Positions 41,449 to 50,671 of a DNA stretch of 64,000 nt are shown here, piece by piece. The stretch is from Streptacidiphilus sp. P02-A3a (GTDB lineage: Bacteria; Actinomycetota; Actinomycetes; Streptomycetales; Streptomycetaceae): the NCBI RefSeq assembly GCF_014084105.1, contig NZ_CP048289.1, positions 310,001-374,000 of the forward strand. Reading direction: 5' to 3'. Each line of letters starts with the position of its first letter. Position 1 is the first letter of the stretch. Made by a program: the position numbers and the translations under genes. The notes beneath the pieces are model-generated. The model was given only the letters and a program-made list of their open reading frames with translations, did no database searches and had not been told where the DNA came from.

Positions 41449-44400
41449 GCGACATGCCGATCGGGGACACCGCAGTCTGTACGGCGCTGGCGCTCGCAGC
41501 CCACTACTTCCCCATGGCTGTAGAGGGTGATTCCCGCAGTGCTGCCCCGTTCGCCAAGGCGGCGTTCCTGGTCTCGGGGAAGTACCAGGCCTGGGACCGG
41601 TGGGCAGATCTGCCCCACGAGGAGAAACAGCGGATCGCGATGGTCTGCTCCATCGCTCCCGGCGAACTCGCTGACGTTCGGACGTTCTCGGTTGCGGCGC
41701 GCTCCATGCTGACACCGCTGGGCGCCGACGAATCGAGTGACTCGTCGGTCATGGCTTCGTTCGAGCCGGTGGGCGACAACCCCTTCACAGCGCAGGCCGC
41801 ATTCCCCCGGCTCGGGGGCGATCCGCTGGGCTACGTCGACCGTATGACGACCCGCTTCCGGCGTCCTAGTGCCCGCGCCCGGCCTCCTGAGTTCGCGGGG
41901 CCGGGAACGTGGTTCACCGGGGAGATCTTCGTGAAGGACGTGGGCCAGGTCCATGGACGACTAGTGATCCCCACCTATCCCCAGTTCACCGAGGCGCTCA
42001 GCCTCGACAGCCTCCCCCAGGTGTCGACCGTCCCGTATCTGCCCGACCTTCGGATCCCCACGCCCGAGCTGCTGGACCTGGCAGAGAAGATCGACATGCG
42101 GTACCCGGCGGCGAAGCGCTACCTGCGGCACACCCTCGGGCAGCTCTTCGACGTACTGCAGACCTCGGACACGGTGTCTCCGAGCGACCTGCTGACGCTG
42201 ACCTCCGGCGGCATGGAGATCTTCAATGCGCCGACCGGCACCGGCAAAAGCGTCCTGGTCCGCGTCATGGCCGCGTGGTTCGCCGCCAACAACCTGCGCA
42301 TCGCCATCGTGCTGCCGGACATCAAGGCATGCCTGGCCATGACCTGGAACGTGCGCGGGGATCTTGCCCACCTGCACCGCGTCAAGGCCATCGAGCACGA
42401 GCCCACCTGCGCGCACCTGATGTCCGCCTCGGGGATGCATGACCGCGCGCTCAAGCTCGTCTCCCTGATCAACGAGGATCCTGACGCACCAGGTGAGTGG
42501 GGTGAGCGAGCCGAGCGCGATGTGGATCCCCTGGCGTACGGCTGCGCCCAGAAGACGTTCCTCGAAGCCACCGGCGACTATCCGCCGGGGCGCGAGCCGT
42601 GCCTGTCGCTGCACCGACAGGGTGTGGGCTCGGCGGCCTGCCCCTGGATCCCCACATGTGGGAAGTTCGCCCCGGTCTACGAGGCGGCTGCCGCCAGCGT
42701 CGTCATCATGAACCACTACGTGTTCATGCAGGGCAACCTGCGGATCGGTGTCAACCTGGACGGTCGGCCCGTACGCAGCATGACCGCTGCCGAATACGCG
42801 CTGCGGGCCTTCCACGCGGTGGCCATCGACGAAGTCGACCAGTTCCAGTCCCGAGCCATCGACAAGTGCGCCAGCGAGATCGTCCTGCACTCACGGCGCC
42901 ATTGGTCTGCTGCGCCTCAGGAGATGGACAGCGACGCGAAGCGGCTGCGTATCGACGATGAGCACAACCTGCTGCCGGCCGTCAGTCATGCCCGGCTCAT
43001 GGCCGAGTTCCTCTTGTTGAGCATCTGCAAGAGCGCCCTGAGCCTGCACGCCACGGAGGACGATCGGGCCCAGGCCCGCATCCCCGACCAAACCAGCAGT
43101 CGCTGGCACCTGGCACGCGGCCGGGACCGCACTTTGATCCGTTCGTTGTGGCCGGAAGCGGACTCGATGGACGGTGCCGACATCCCAGTCGAGCTGTTCC
43201 AGCGACTCAACGCTCTTATGCCCGCGCGGTACCAGCGCCGCGACCCGCTCACCGGACAGGCAAGCCTGCTCGAACCGGACTGGCACGAGGTGAGGAACGC
43301 GCTCAGCGCACTCGTGGCACCCCGCGGCGAACATCTGCTGGACGCGGTCAAGCTCGAACTTCACGGCCTCCTCGAAGGCACCGTCAAGGACCCGCACCGG
43401 CGCGCTCAGGCGATCAACCTGCTGATCACCCGAACCGCGATGGTCGAACTGGACGAGGCACTGTCAGCCCTTCAGGAGAAGGCCCACGACTACCGCTCCT
43501 CCGGCCTGCGTTCAGCCCAGAAGATCGCGTCGAACCTGCAGGCCACAGCTGTCTCGTCGGTCCTTCCCTTGGGGATGCTCGGGCGCGCAATCACGGGCTA
43601 CCGCGTCACCGGACTCGACGACAAGGAGAGGAACGCTGCCCTGGTCGCCCAGACCATCACCGGCGACCCGCACACCTTCACCGCCGAACTGGGCGGAATC
43701 GTCTCCCTGATCCTGGCAGGCGTTGAGCGACCGGTGATAGGTCTGTCGGCCACCGCCTACTTCCCCCAGGCGGTACGCGAGCACCTTCACGCCCCAGTGC
43801 GCTGGTGGATGACCGACGCCCAGGCCAAGTCCATCCGGGCCAGGAAGCACCGCATCGACTACGGCGAGGGCCACCCACTGTTCGGGGAGCCCATCAAGGT
43901 CTCCGGCACCCATCCCAGCCGCAAGAAGGACGCGCTCATCGAACTGGGCAGCAACCTGTACGACCAGTACATCCACCGCGAGCTCGAACGCACGGCGGCG
44001 AAAGACCCCGACCGGGCACACGTCCTGGTCGTGGCCAACTCCTACGAGCAGTGCGCCTGGCTCGCCCGCGGTATCGCCAGGGCCGGACGCTACGACGGCG
44101 GGCTGTGCCTGGCCGTCCGTGCCGAGGACCGGCACAGCGTCGACTCTGAGCTGCCCAGGGAGAACGTGGCCGTACGCCTGACTGCGGAGGAGTTCGAGGA
44201 CTTCCCGCAGTACGGGAAGATCCTGGTCGTTCCCCTGTCGCTCATCGCCCGGGGGCTCAACATCGTCGTGGGCACCCGTTCGGCGGTCCGATCGGTCTAC
44301 CTGTGCGTACGCCCTCTCGCGCTACTCAACGAACCCGCCGAGATGTACGGCAGCATCAACGCCGCCGGCCTGCGAGCCCTGCCGCCAGGCGGAAGCCCCG

Positions 44401-44759
44401 ACCCGTCGCAGAGCTTGACCGAGGCCCGGGAGGCGGCCTGGGACCGCCTGGCGCTCCTGCTGCGCACAGCCCCCCAGTTCACGGCGATGCACAAGTCGCT
44501 TCAGGAGGAGGTCGTCGCAGGCATGATCGTCGACCTCATCCAGCTCGCCGGCCGCGCCCGTCGCGGCGGCACAGAAGCCGTGCTGCACATGGTGGACTAC
44601 GCCTTTCACGAGGACACCTGGAGCGCCGACCTGGAGACAGTCCTGCGCCGTATCCACTCTCAGTGGACCCCCGAGGTGCGGCAGCAGATGAACCGCCTGT
44701 ATGGGGAGGCCCTCAACGCCTTCCTCTCTTACGCAGGCATCGAGCCCGACGAGCCCTGA
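41445..44759 (+). CDS. DinG-type helicase of the PIWI-RE island
   Basis: A 1104-aa superfamily 2 helicase. An N-terminal region of about 245 residues (perhaps the island-specific accessory domain) precedes Walker A FNAPTGTGKSVLV (residues about 262-274). A Cys-rich segment between motifs (CLSLHRQGVGSAACPWIPTCG) recalls the Fe-S or zinc region of DinG/XPD helicases. The DEAH-like box is VAIDEVDQFQS. Motif VI is LIQLAGRARRGG near the C-terminus. ATG 41445 overlaps the REase stop. It should unwind DNA or R-loops for the PIWI-RE/REase pair. The exact polarity and target are unknown. Confidence 0.9.
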   Translation: MSDMPIGDTAVCTALALAAHYFPMAVEGDSRSAAPFAKAAFLVSGKYQAWDRWADLPHEEKQRIAMVCSIAPGELADVRTFSVAARSMLTPLGADESSDSSVMASFEPVGDNPFTAQAAFPRLGGDPLGYVDRMTTRFRRPSARARPPEFAGPGTWFTGEIFVKDVGQVHGRLVIPTYPQFTEALSLDSLPQVSTVPYLPDLRIPTPELLDLAEKIDMRYPAAKRYLRHTLGQLFDVLQTSDTVSPSDLLTLTSGGMEIFNAPTGTGKSVLVRVMAAWFAANNLRIAIVLPDIKACLAMTWNVRGDLAHLHRVKAIEHEPTCAHLMSASGMHDRALKLVSLINEDPDAPGEWGERAERDVDPLAYGCAQKTFLEATGDYPPGREPCLSLHRQGVGSAACPWIPTCGKFAPVYEAAAASVVIMNHYVFMQGNLRIGVNLDGRPVRSMTAAEYALRAFHAVAIDEVDQFQSRAIDKCASEIVLHSRRHWSAAPQEMDSDAKRLRIDDEHNLLPAVSHARLMAEFLLLSICKSALSLHATEDDRAQARIPDQTSSRWHLARGRDRTLIRSLWPEADSMDGADIPVELFQRLNALMPARYQRRDPLTGQASLLEPDWHEVRNALSALVAPRGEHLLDAVKLELHGLLEGTVKDPHRRAQAINLLITRTAMVELDEALSALQEKAHDYRSSGLRSAQKIASNLQATAVSSVLPLGMLGRAITGYRVTGLDDKERNAALVAQTITGDPHTFTAELGGIVSLILAGVERPVIGLSATAYFPQAVREHLHAPVRWWMTDAQAKSIRARKHRIDYGEGHPLFGEPIKVSGTHPSRKKDALIELGSNLYDQYIHRELERTAAKDPDRAHVLVVANSYEQCAWLARGIARAGRYDGGLCLAVRAEDRHSVDSELPRENVAVRLTAEEFEDFPQYGKILVVPLSLIARGLNIVVGTRSAVRSVYLCVRPLALLNEPAEMYGSINAAGLRALPPGGSPDPSQSLTEAREAAWDRLALLLRTAPQFTAMHKSLQEEVVAGMIVDLIQLAGRARRGGTEAVLHMVDYAFHEDTWSADLETVLRRIHSQWTPEVRQQMNRLYGEALNAFLSYAGIEPDEP

Positions 44760-44799
44760 GTCCCGAGCAACCGGCCAGAAGCGAAGAGAAAGAGGACGC

Positions 44800-47634
44800 A
44801 TGACCCAGCAGGACCGCGAACCCGGCAAGTACCTGAACACGCTCGCCTTCCGCTGCACCCCCGAGCTGGTCGGCGATGCCGCGGTCCACGTGCGGCACCT
44901 CGACGAGGCCACCTGGAAGCTCTGGGACGACTTCGATGGGCAGTGCAAGAAGAAGTTCAAGAACGACGCGGCCCAGGCGCCGTACTCCATCGCCACCACC
45001 GTGCTCGGGATGCTCAGCGGGGGCTACGTCTACTTCGACCCGGACCGCCGCGCGCCATTCCTCGCCTCGCTTCACCCTCTCGACAGCAAGCTGCTCTGCC
45101 GCGTCTTCACCCTGACGTATTGGCTGGCTCTGGGCCAGGAGGTCGGCACCATCGACCTCGCGGTTCCACCGGAACTGGCCAAGCGCATTGCCGACACAAC
45201 GGAGCACAGGTACCTTCTGGCCGAGTGTCTTGAGCCCACTGCCAACGCTCAGCCCGTTGCTCCCAACTGGCTCTACCGGACAGTATCCTGGCAACTCTCC
45301 CGACACCTCGCGGCAACGCCTTGGGCCATCGGGGACGGCAAGACCGTCAAGCTGCGGCCCGACACCACGGGCGGCTTGGTCGCCTTCGACAATCCCTGGC
45401 AGAACGAGCAGGGGGGACGCTTCGCGCTCTCTCGCACTTCGCTGAAGCTCAAGACCCTGCCGAATGTTTCCAGCCCTGTGCTGTTGTTGGACTCCCGGGT
45501 GAGCCGCATCTCCTCCTCGCTGGTCTTCTCCACCACCGCCCTCGCCGAGCACCCCGGCGAAAACCGCCCCCTTCTGGAGGTCAGCCTCAACGGCTTCGGA
45601 GGTGCCCGCACCGTCAACCGCTTGGCCCTTGCGGCCCTTGGCCGGCTGGAAATGGACTACTCCATCCTCCGCACCATCGACGACCGGTCCAAGCGAGAGC
45701 AGAAGCTGCTCGCCGAAGCGAAGAAGGCGAAGGAAAGCGCCTCCTTCCCCCGTGACCACCCCGGTCAGGTCTGGCCCATCCTGGGCAAGAACTTCTCGTT
45801 CCCCATTGGCACCGGCCCTGGCATGGAGCACCTCAGGCTTCTGCACCAGCACTTCACCACGGTGTTCGACACAACCGCCGAGCCGCTGGAGACGCGAGAA
45901 GTACGCATGAACCTCCCGCACCGGCCGACCGACCCAGAGAACATCTCCAAGCAAGAATACGACCGCCGGAAGGCGGAGCGTGTGGAGCATCCCGAGCCGA
46001 AGAAGCTGGGTCCGATCCGCCCGCGCGGCAGCCTGTTCCCCACCGCAGAGTCACTCTTCGCGTCCGTCGAGGCTGCGGGCTTCAAGAAGCTGCGTATTGC
46101 CTGCCTTTGGTACCGGGATGAGACCCGCCTTCGCATGATCGATACGTTCTGCAAGACCTTCGGCCTCTCCCCCGAGGGCTTGGACCCGCACGAGGGCGAA
46201 GAGTTCAGCCTCCACGGCGACCAGATCACCGCCGTGTTCCACCAGGCCGCAGAGTTCCTCAAGCCCGGAGGGCCGGACGGTCGGAGGAACGCGCTGGCAG
46301 ACACGGGGGCGGCGCTACGTTCCCAGGACGGGATCATCGTCGGCGCTTGGTGCGAGACTGAGATTCCCACCACCGCTGACTTTGAGGGGGCCACCAAGGC
46401 AGACCTCGACAACCTCGACGCCAAGCCCCAGAGCAAGCACATCCTCGCGGAACTCGGTGTCCCCACCCAATACGTTCGGGGTATGACTGCGACTGGTGTC
46501 CTCAGGCCCAAGGCCAAGGACCACCCCGCGCAGATGGCTCTTCTCGACCTCTACCGCTCGCTCGGCATCATCGATGACCGCATCGCCAACGCGCTCCGGC
46601 CAGAGAAAGCAGGCTATCCGGTAGACCGGATCGCACACGTCGGTATCCACATCCGGCAGCAGAACCGCCGCAAGGGTGAGTATGGCCAGCCCAAGGTGGT
46701 CATCACCGCATCTGCTCTGGTTCCGCCGCAAGCGGCCGACAGCACTTGGACCATGCTCGGCTGGAGTTCCACCCGGCCTGAGTGGCAGCCCTATCGCTCC
46801 GCCCAGCCGGCATTCCATGCCAGCGCCTATCCGGAGGGAACCGGCGATAAGAAGACCTACCGGCAGCGCTGGGACGACGCGGCAGAGACCGTGGAGGGTG
46901 CCCTTGCTGATCTCGCCGATGAACTGGACGGCACCCCGTACGTCATCACTGTGGACGAGCTCGCCTCGCGGCGGCTGTGGGACGGATTGCAGAACATGCG
47001 GCAGGGCGGCGCGCCGGCAGACGGCGGAAGCCGCTACTGGCTCCCCGGCGCCACTCTGAGCCGCGACGACCGGCCCCAAGCCATCATCCGCATCAACACC
47101 GACGACGAGGAGGTGCCGCAGCCAGTGAGCACCGCTCGTATCGCCAAGGCCAAGGCGGGCGAGCCGGTCGAGGGGGACACCGCGACCACGCTCTACCAGG
47201 TCACCACTGACTTCGGCACGCCGGTGTGGATCCTCCCCAACGTCCCGCGGGCCTTCGACGGGAGCGGGTCGGACCGACTGGGTTCGAAGTACACGCGCTG
47301 GGAGGCCAAGGCTTCGGTCTTCGCCGAGAAGAAGGAAGACCGGCGGAAAGGGGAGATGCCGCAGAACTGGTACGCCATGACAGCTAACGAGATCTATCCG
47401 CTCGCCTGCGCCGCCGGAGTATCCGAGGAGGCCCTTGCCATCACCACGGCGAAGCTCTGCCACCAGAGCCAGTTCTGGGACGGCCGCTCCCGCTTCCCAG
47501 TCCCCCTGCACGCCGCCAAGCAGATGGACCTCGACCACCCGCAGTACCGACGCACCATCGCGCCGGAGGAGACGCCGACCGTGGAGCCCGGCGTGGAAGA
47601 GGAGACCATCGAGGAAGTCGGGCCGCAGAAATAG
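44800..47634 (+). CDS. PIWI-RE family protein (prokaryotic Piwi with RNase H-like domain)
   Basis: A 944-aa protein. The N-terminal 350 residues fit the X-type domain of PIWI-RE proteins, a MID-like region follows (about 420-560), and the RNase H-like PIWI domain covers about 600-920 (AHVGIHIRQQNRRKGEYGQPKVV, TPYVITVDELASRRLWDGLQNM, TPVWILPNVPRAFDGSGSDRLGSKYTRWEAK, PQNWYAMTANEIYPLACAAG). The first RNase H strand reads GIHIRQ, with His (617) where active Piwi has Asp, so its catalytic state is doubtful. The gene closes the REase-DinG-PIWI-RE operon, has GAGG before ATG 44800 and ends 6 nt before a strong hairpin. Confidence 0.9.
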   Translation: MTQQDREPGKYLNTLAFRCTPELVGDAAVHVRHLDEATWKLWDDFDGQCKKKFKNDAAQAPYSIATTVLGMLSGGYVYFDPDRRAPFLASLHPLDSKLLCRVFTLTYWLALGQEVGTIDLAVPPELAKRIADTTEHRYLLAECLEPTANAQPVAPNWLYRTVSWQLSRHLAATPWAIGDGKTVKLRPDTTGGLVAFDNPWQNEQGGRFALSRTSLKLKTLPNVSSPVLLLDSRVSRISSSLVFSTTALAEHPGENRPLLEVSLNGFGGARTVNRLALAALGRLEMDYSILRTIDDRSKREQKLLAEAKKAKESASFPRDHPGQVWPILGKNFSFPIGTGPGMEHLRLLHQHFTTVFDTTAEPLETREVRMNLPHRPTDPENISKQEYDRRKAERVEHPEPKKLGPIRPRGSLFPTAESLFASVEAAGFKKLRIACLWYRDETRLRMIDTFCKTFGLSPEGLDPHEGEEFSLHGDQITAVFHQAAEFLKPGGPDGRRNALADTGAALRSQDGIIVGAWCETEIPTTADFEGATKADLDNLDAKPQSKHILAELGVPTQYVRGMTATGVLRPKAKDHPAQMALLDLYRSLGIIDDRIANALRPEKAGYPVDRIAHVGIHIRQQNRRKGEYGQPKVVITASALVPPQAADSTWTMLGWSSTRPEWQPYRSAQPAFHASAYPEGTGDKKTYRQRWDDAAETVEGALADLADELDGTPYVITVDELASRRLWDGLQNMRQGGAPADGGSRYWLPGATLSRDDRPQAIIRINTDDEEVPQPVSTARIAKAKAGEPVEGDTATTLYQVTTDFGTPVWILPNVPRAFDGSGSDRLGSKYTRWEAKASVFAEKKEDRRKGEMPQNWYAMTANEIYPLACAAGVSEEALAITTAKLCHQSQFWDGRSRFPVPLHAAKQMDLDHPQYRRTIAPEETPTVEPGVEEETIEEVGPQK

Positions 47635-47639
47635 TGAGT

Positions 47640-47679
47640 GGTTGTGGGCGGTGCTGGGTGCCCAGCACCGCCCACAACC
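47640..47679 (+). terminator. 19-bp perfect hairpin after the PIWI-RE gene
   Basis: 47640-47658 and 47661-47679 pair without mismatch around 2 nt (effective tetraloop). No T tract follows, as usual in Streptomyces. It closes the island transcript and also faces the remnant gene on the other strand. Confidence 0.85.
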
Positions 47680-47734
47680 AGTCGTTCAACGTTGCCCCGG
47701 CAATGGCCGCAGGATCCGGGTCTTCGCCTGTTCT

Positions 47735-48131
47735 TCAGTCGACGAGGTAGTGGGCTTCGATGTAGGCGACGGTGGAGTCGTACGGCTCCCCCAGCGGCTT
47801 CAACGTGTACCGGCGGAGAAGTCATCTACCGCATGATCCAGTTCGAGGCGCTCGACCTGTGCCTCGATCAGGTTGTCCGGCACGGCTCGGGCGCAGGCGG
47901 CAGGGTAGTCCAACAGCAGAATTCTGCTCTTGCGGTCGATATTGGGGTAGGCCGCCCACCTGCCGATCCCCGGACTGTGGGGTTGAGGTCGGCGACGATC
48001 TCGTCCCTGAGTGTTGCCGGGTTCGTCAGCTGCAGGTGAAGGGGATCGGCCAACCGGAGCAGATCCGGATCCTCGGGGCGCATGGCCTGCCCGTAGTTCG
48101 TACGAAGCGTGCGCAGATCATCGCTCAGCAT
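47735..48131 (-). pseudogene. Twice-frameshifted hypothetical gene between two defence operons
   Basis: Joined across two frame changes it reads MLSDDLRTLRTNYGQAMRPE, then LRDEIVADLNP, then GIGRWAAYPNIDRKSRILLL (first shift near 47955-47975), AVPDNLIEAQVERLELDHAVDD, then LLRRYTLKPLGEPYDSTVAY to IEAHYLVD (second shift near 47815-47825), stop at 47735-47737. The joined protein of about 130 aa is compact and plausible, so it was once a gene. I do not recognise the family. It is either a decayed accessory gene or two sequencing errors. Confidence 0.55.
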
Positions 48132-48670
48132 GCTGCAGTCGGCTCCTCACCGACAGTCCGTCAGACAACTGAATTCTGACGGTCGCATGCGGGACTGCGG
48201 CTCATCTACGTCAGGTGGTCAACCATGACTGCGCAATCTCCGGTTCGCTACCGGAGGGCCGCCCTCACGGTTGGCCGTTTCCACGTAGGCCAACGACCGC
48301 TCCAAGATGCCGGTCGATCGTTCGTACCTCGCCTGAACGAGACGGATTCATGGCGAAGGTCGGACTGCTCGACGATCCGGGCCGGCGGTGGTCCGTTGAG
48401 GCGAGGGGTGCAGATGAGATCTGAAGCAGCTGTTTGGTGGCAACTGGACTCGAGGTCCGCCGCCACCGTCTGGCGTTCGGCTCCGCAGGTCGTCAGACGA
48501 GGGTGAGTTGAAGAGGCAGTCCAAGGGCTGAGGGCGTCGTGCAGATTGAGAGCAGTTCGAGGGTTTTCGAGACTCCGTGTGCGGGGTCGCCTGTAGGATC
48601 TTGCCCACTCGGTCGCGGCTACTTTGGTTGTAGCGCCGCGTTGTTGAGGAAGACGCAAGGGGAGCGTGGC
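48132..48670. other. Intergenic region upstream of the HerA-NurA-MTase operon
   Basis: 539 bp with no supported gene; the long open frames on both strands have no protein-like pattern. The GC content falls toward the operon. It must contain the operon promoter. No strong operator was identified. Confidence 0.45.
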
Positions 48671-50668
48671 GTGACAGGGATCGCGAAGACAGTTCAGATG
48701 TCTACTGAACTCAGGAAGCCGCTCACAGCGCTGATCAACAGGAGCTGCGTACCCGTCGGTGGCATCTTCCGACTCGACTACGACTCCGCCGTTGTCCTGA
48801 CTGATGACTTCAAGAAGCACGAGGCTGGTGGCGTACCACGTGGCGGCTTCCTGCTCGCGGTCGCTGGGGACAACACCGAAGTCGGGTTTGTCCTGGAAGA
48901 TCAGGAGATCATCCTCCTTCGCGTTCGCGGGACTGCGCCGCTCCCCAACGAGTCGGAACTGATCCAGACTCGCCTTGCCGTTGTCCGAGATGCTGGCGCT
49001 TCGGGCGTCGGCTTCGATGACGTCACCGACGTCCTCACCCGCAACGAGCTCCAACAGTCTGCCTTCGATTGTGAGGTTCTCGGGACCTTCTACACGGAGA
49101 CAGATGCTCGCGACGCTCGGGTTGAGTATGGTGCGGATATCGACAACGTCGTCGTTTCCGCGCGATACCAGGTATTTCTGCCATCGACAGATGTGCTGTC
49201 TTGGCTCGCTTCCTACCCGGCGCCCTTGGAAGCTCAGGACGCACTTGTTATTGGCAAGGTCAGGTTCGCTGCGACTCGCCGTAAGGCGTTGATCGCGGGC
49301 ACCGACCAGGCTGACGTTCGAATTGATGTGTCGGATTTCATTGGTCGGAAGACTGCCGTTTTCGGCATGACCAGGACGGGTAAATCCAACACAATCAAGA
49401 CGCTTGTTACTGCCGTACACCGATATGGCTCAGAGCATCAGCGTTCGATCGGGCAACTGGTCTTCGATCCTCAGGGCGAGTATGCCAACGTCAACCGCCA
49501 GGATGGCACCGGCCTACGTCTGCTCGGCGATGACGACGGCGCCGTGCGGATCTACAAGGTTGATCCTGACCTGTCCGACGCGCGAGAGAAGACCTTGCGC
49601 ATCAACTTCTACGACCGTGACGTACTCGATGCCGCGTGGAGTCTAGTTAGCGATGCGGCCGCTTCGGTCAACACGAACTATGCCAAGAGCTTTCGCGCTG
49701 CAGACTTCACTGAGCCTGATCGCAAAGACTACAGCGCCCATAATCGTTGGGGCTGGGCTCTCGTTGCCTTCTATGGCCTCCTCGCAAAATGCGGGTTCGA
49801 GGCCACCAGTTTCGCGCCACTCCGAATAGCTCTAGCCGAAGCCAACGCAACACCATTCCTTACCGCACACCCAGGTGCAATCATGCCCGCTGGCAAGGGC
49901 TACTATTCGGTGGGCTCCTCGGGTGACGCGCTAGCGCTCGCGACATGGGCCGGTGGGCACGCGGATACCTTCCCTAAGTGGCACGATGAAAACAGTCGAT
50001 TCCCGGATATATTCAACGTGTACAACTATACCGGCGTGACTTCAGCTATTCGCACAATCCGCGCCTTTCATGGGCCACAGTCAACTGGAGATGTCGCTGA
50101 TCTCCTATGGAAGGACATGCTCGCTGGCCGGCTGTCCATTGTTGATCTATCGAGCGGAAATGATCTTGTAGCGAAAGTCATGTCGGAGAGGATTGTTACT
50201 CACCTCCTCAATTGTGCCAGCGAGCGATTCCGATCGGACGCTGATCCAGTGGCGATGCAGGTCGTTGTCGAAGAGGCGCACAACCTGTTTGAGCGCGGTG
50301 GTCGAGAGGTTGCTGACGACCCCTGGGTTCGGCTGTCGAAAGAGGCCGCCAAGTATCGAATGGGTCTTATCTACGCCACTCAGGAGGTGACATCAGTTGA
50401 TAAGCGAATCCTCTCGAACACTTCAAACTGGCTGATTGCACATCTGAATTCCGATAATGAGACCCGAGAGCTGGCCCACTACTATGACTTCAAGGTCTGG
50501 GTGCCGAGCATTCTGCGCGCTGAGGACGTTGGATTTGTTCGCATGAAGACCTATTCAGGCAAGTATATCGTTCCTGTGCAGATCGCCAAATTTGATCATT
50601 CGATGGTCAATGAAGCACGCAAGGCTGCTGGTCTCGCAGCTGTTGACTTCACAGACGGCGGCGAGTGA
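48671..50668 (+). CDS. HerA-like (FtsK-HerA) hexameric DNA translocase
   Basis: A 665-aa ATPase of the HerA/DUF87 group. A beta-rich HAS-barrel-type N-terminal region leads to Walker A GMTRTGKSNTIK (K238). IGQLVFDPQGEYAN follows, then Walker B QVVVEEAHNLF (about 530-540) and RLSKEAAKYRMGLIYATQEVTSVDKRILSNTSNWLIAHLNS with the Arg finger region. GTG 48671 has GGAG 6 nt upstream. HerA pumps DNA into its partner nuclease NurA, which is encoded 3 nt downstream. GC is lower than in the surrounding genes, a sign of transfer. Confidence 0.92.
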   Translation: MTGIAKTVQMSTELRKPLTALINRSCVPVGGIFRLDYDSAVVLTDDFKKHEAGGVPRGGFLLAVAGDNTEVGFVLEDQEIILLRVRGTAPLPNESELIQTRLAVVRDAGASGVGFDDVTDVLTRNELQQSAFDCEVLGTFYTETDARDARVEYGADIDNVVVSARYQVFLPSTDVLSWLASYPAPLEAQDALVIGKVRFAATRRKALIAGTDQADVRIDVSDFIGRKTAVFGMTRTGKSNTIKTLVTAVHRYGSEHQRSIGQLVFDPQGEYANVNRQDGTGLRLLGDDDGAVRIYKVDPDLSDAREKTLRINFYDRDVLDAAWSLVSDAAASVNTNYAKSFRAADFTEPDRKDYSAHNRWGWALVAFYGLLAKCGFEATSFAPLRIALAEANATPFLTAHPGAIMPAGKGYYSVGSSGDALALATWAGGHADTFPKWHDENSRFPDIFNVYNYTGVTSAIRTIRAFHGPQSTGDVADLLWKDMLAGRLSIVDLSSGNDLVAKVMSERIVTHLLNCASERFRSDADPVAMQVVVEEAHNLFERGGREVADDPWVRLSKEAAKYRMGLIYATQEVTSVDKRILSNTSNWLIAHLNSDNETRELAHYYDFKVWVPSILRAEDVGFVRMKTYSGKYIVPVQIAKFDHSMVNEARKAAGLAAVDFTDGGE

Positions 50669-50671
50669 GTC

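Noticed and set aside
47394-47825. Minus-strand frame over the end of the PIWI-RE gene
   Set aside because: Low-complexity Arg/Pro text; only its 5' part overlaps the frameshifted remnant, which fits better with frame changes.
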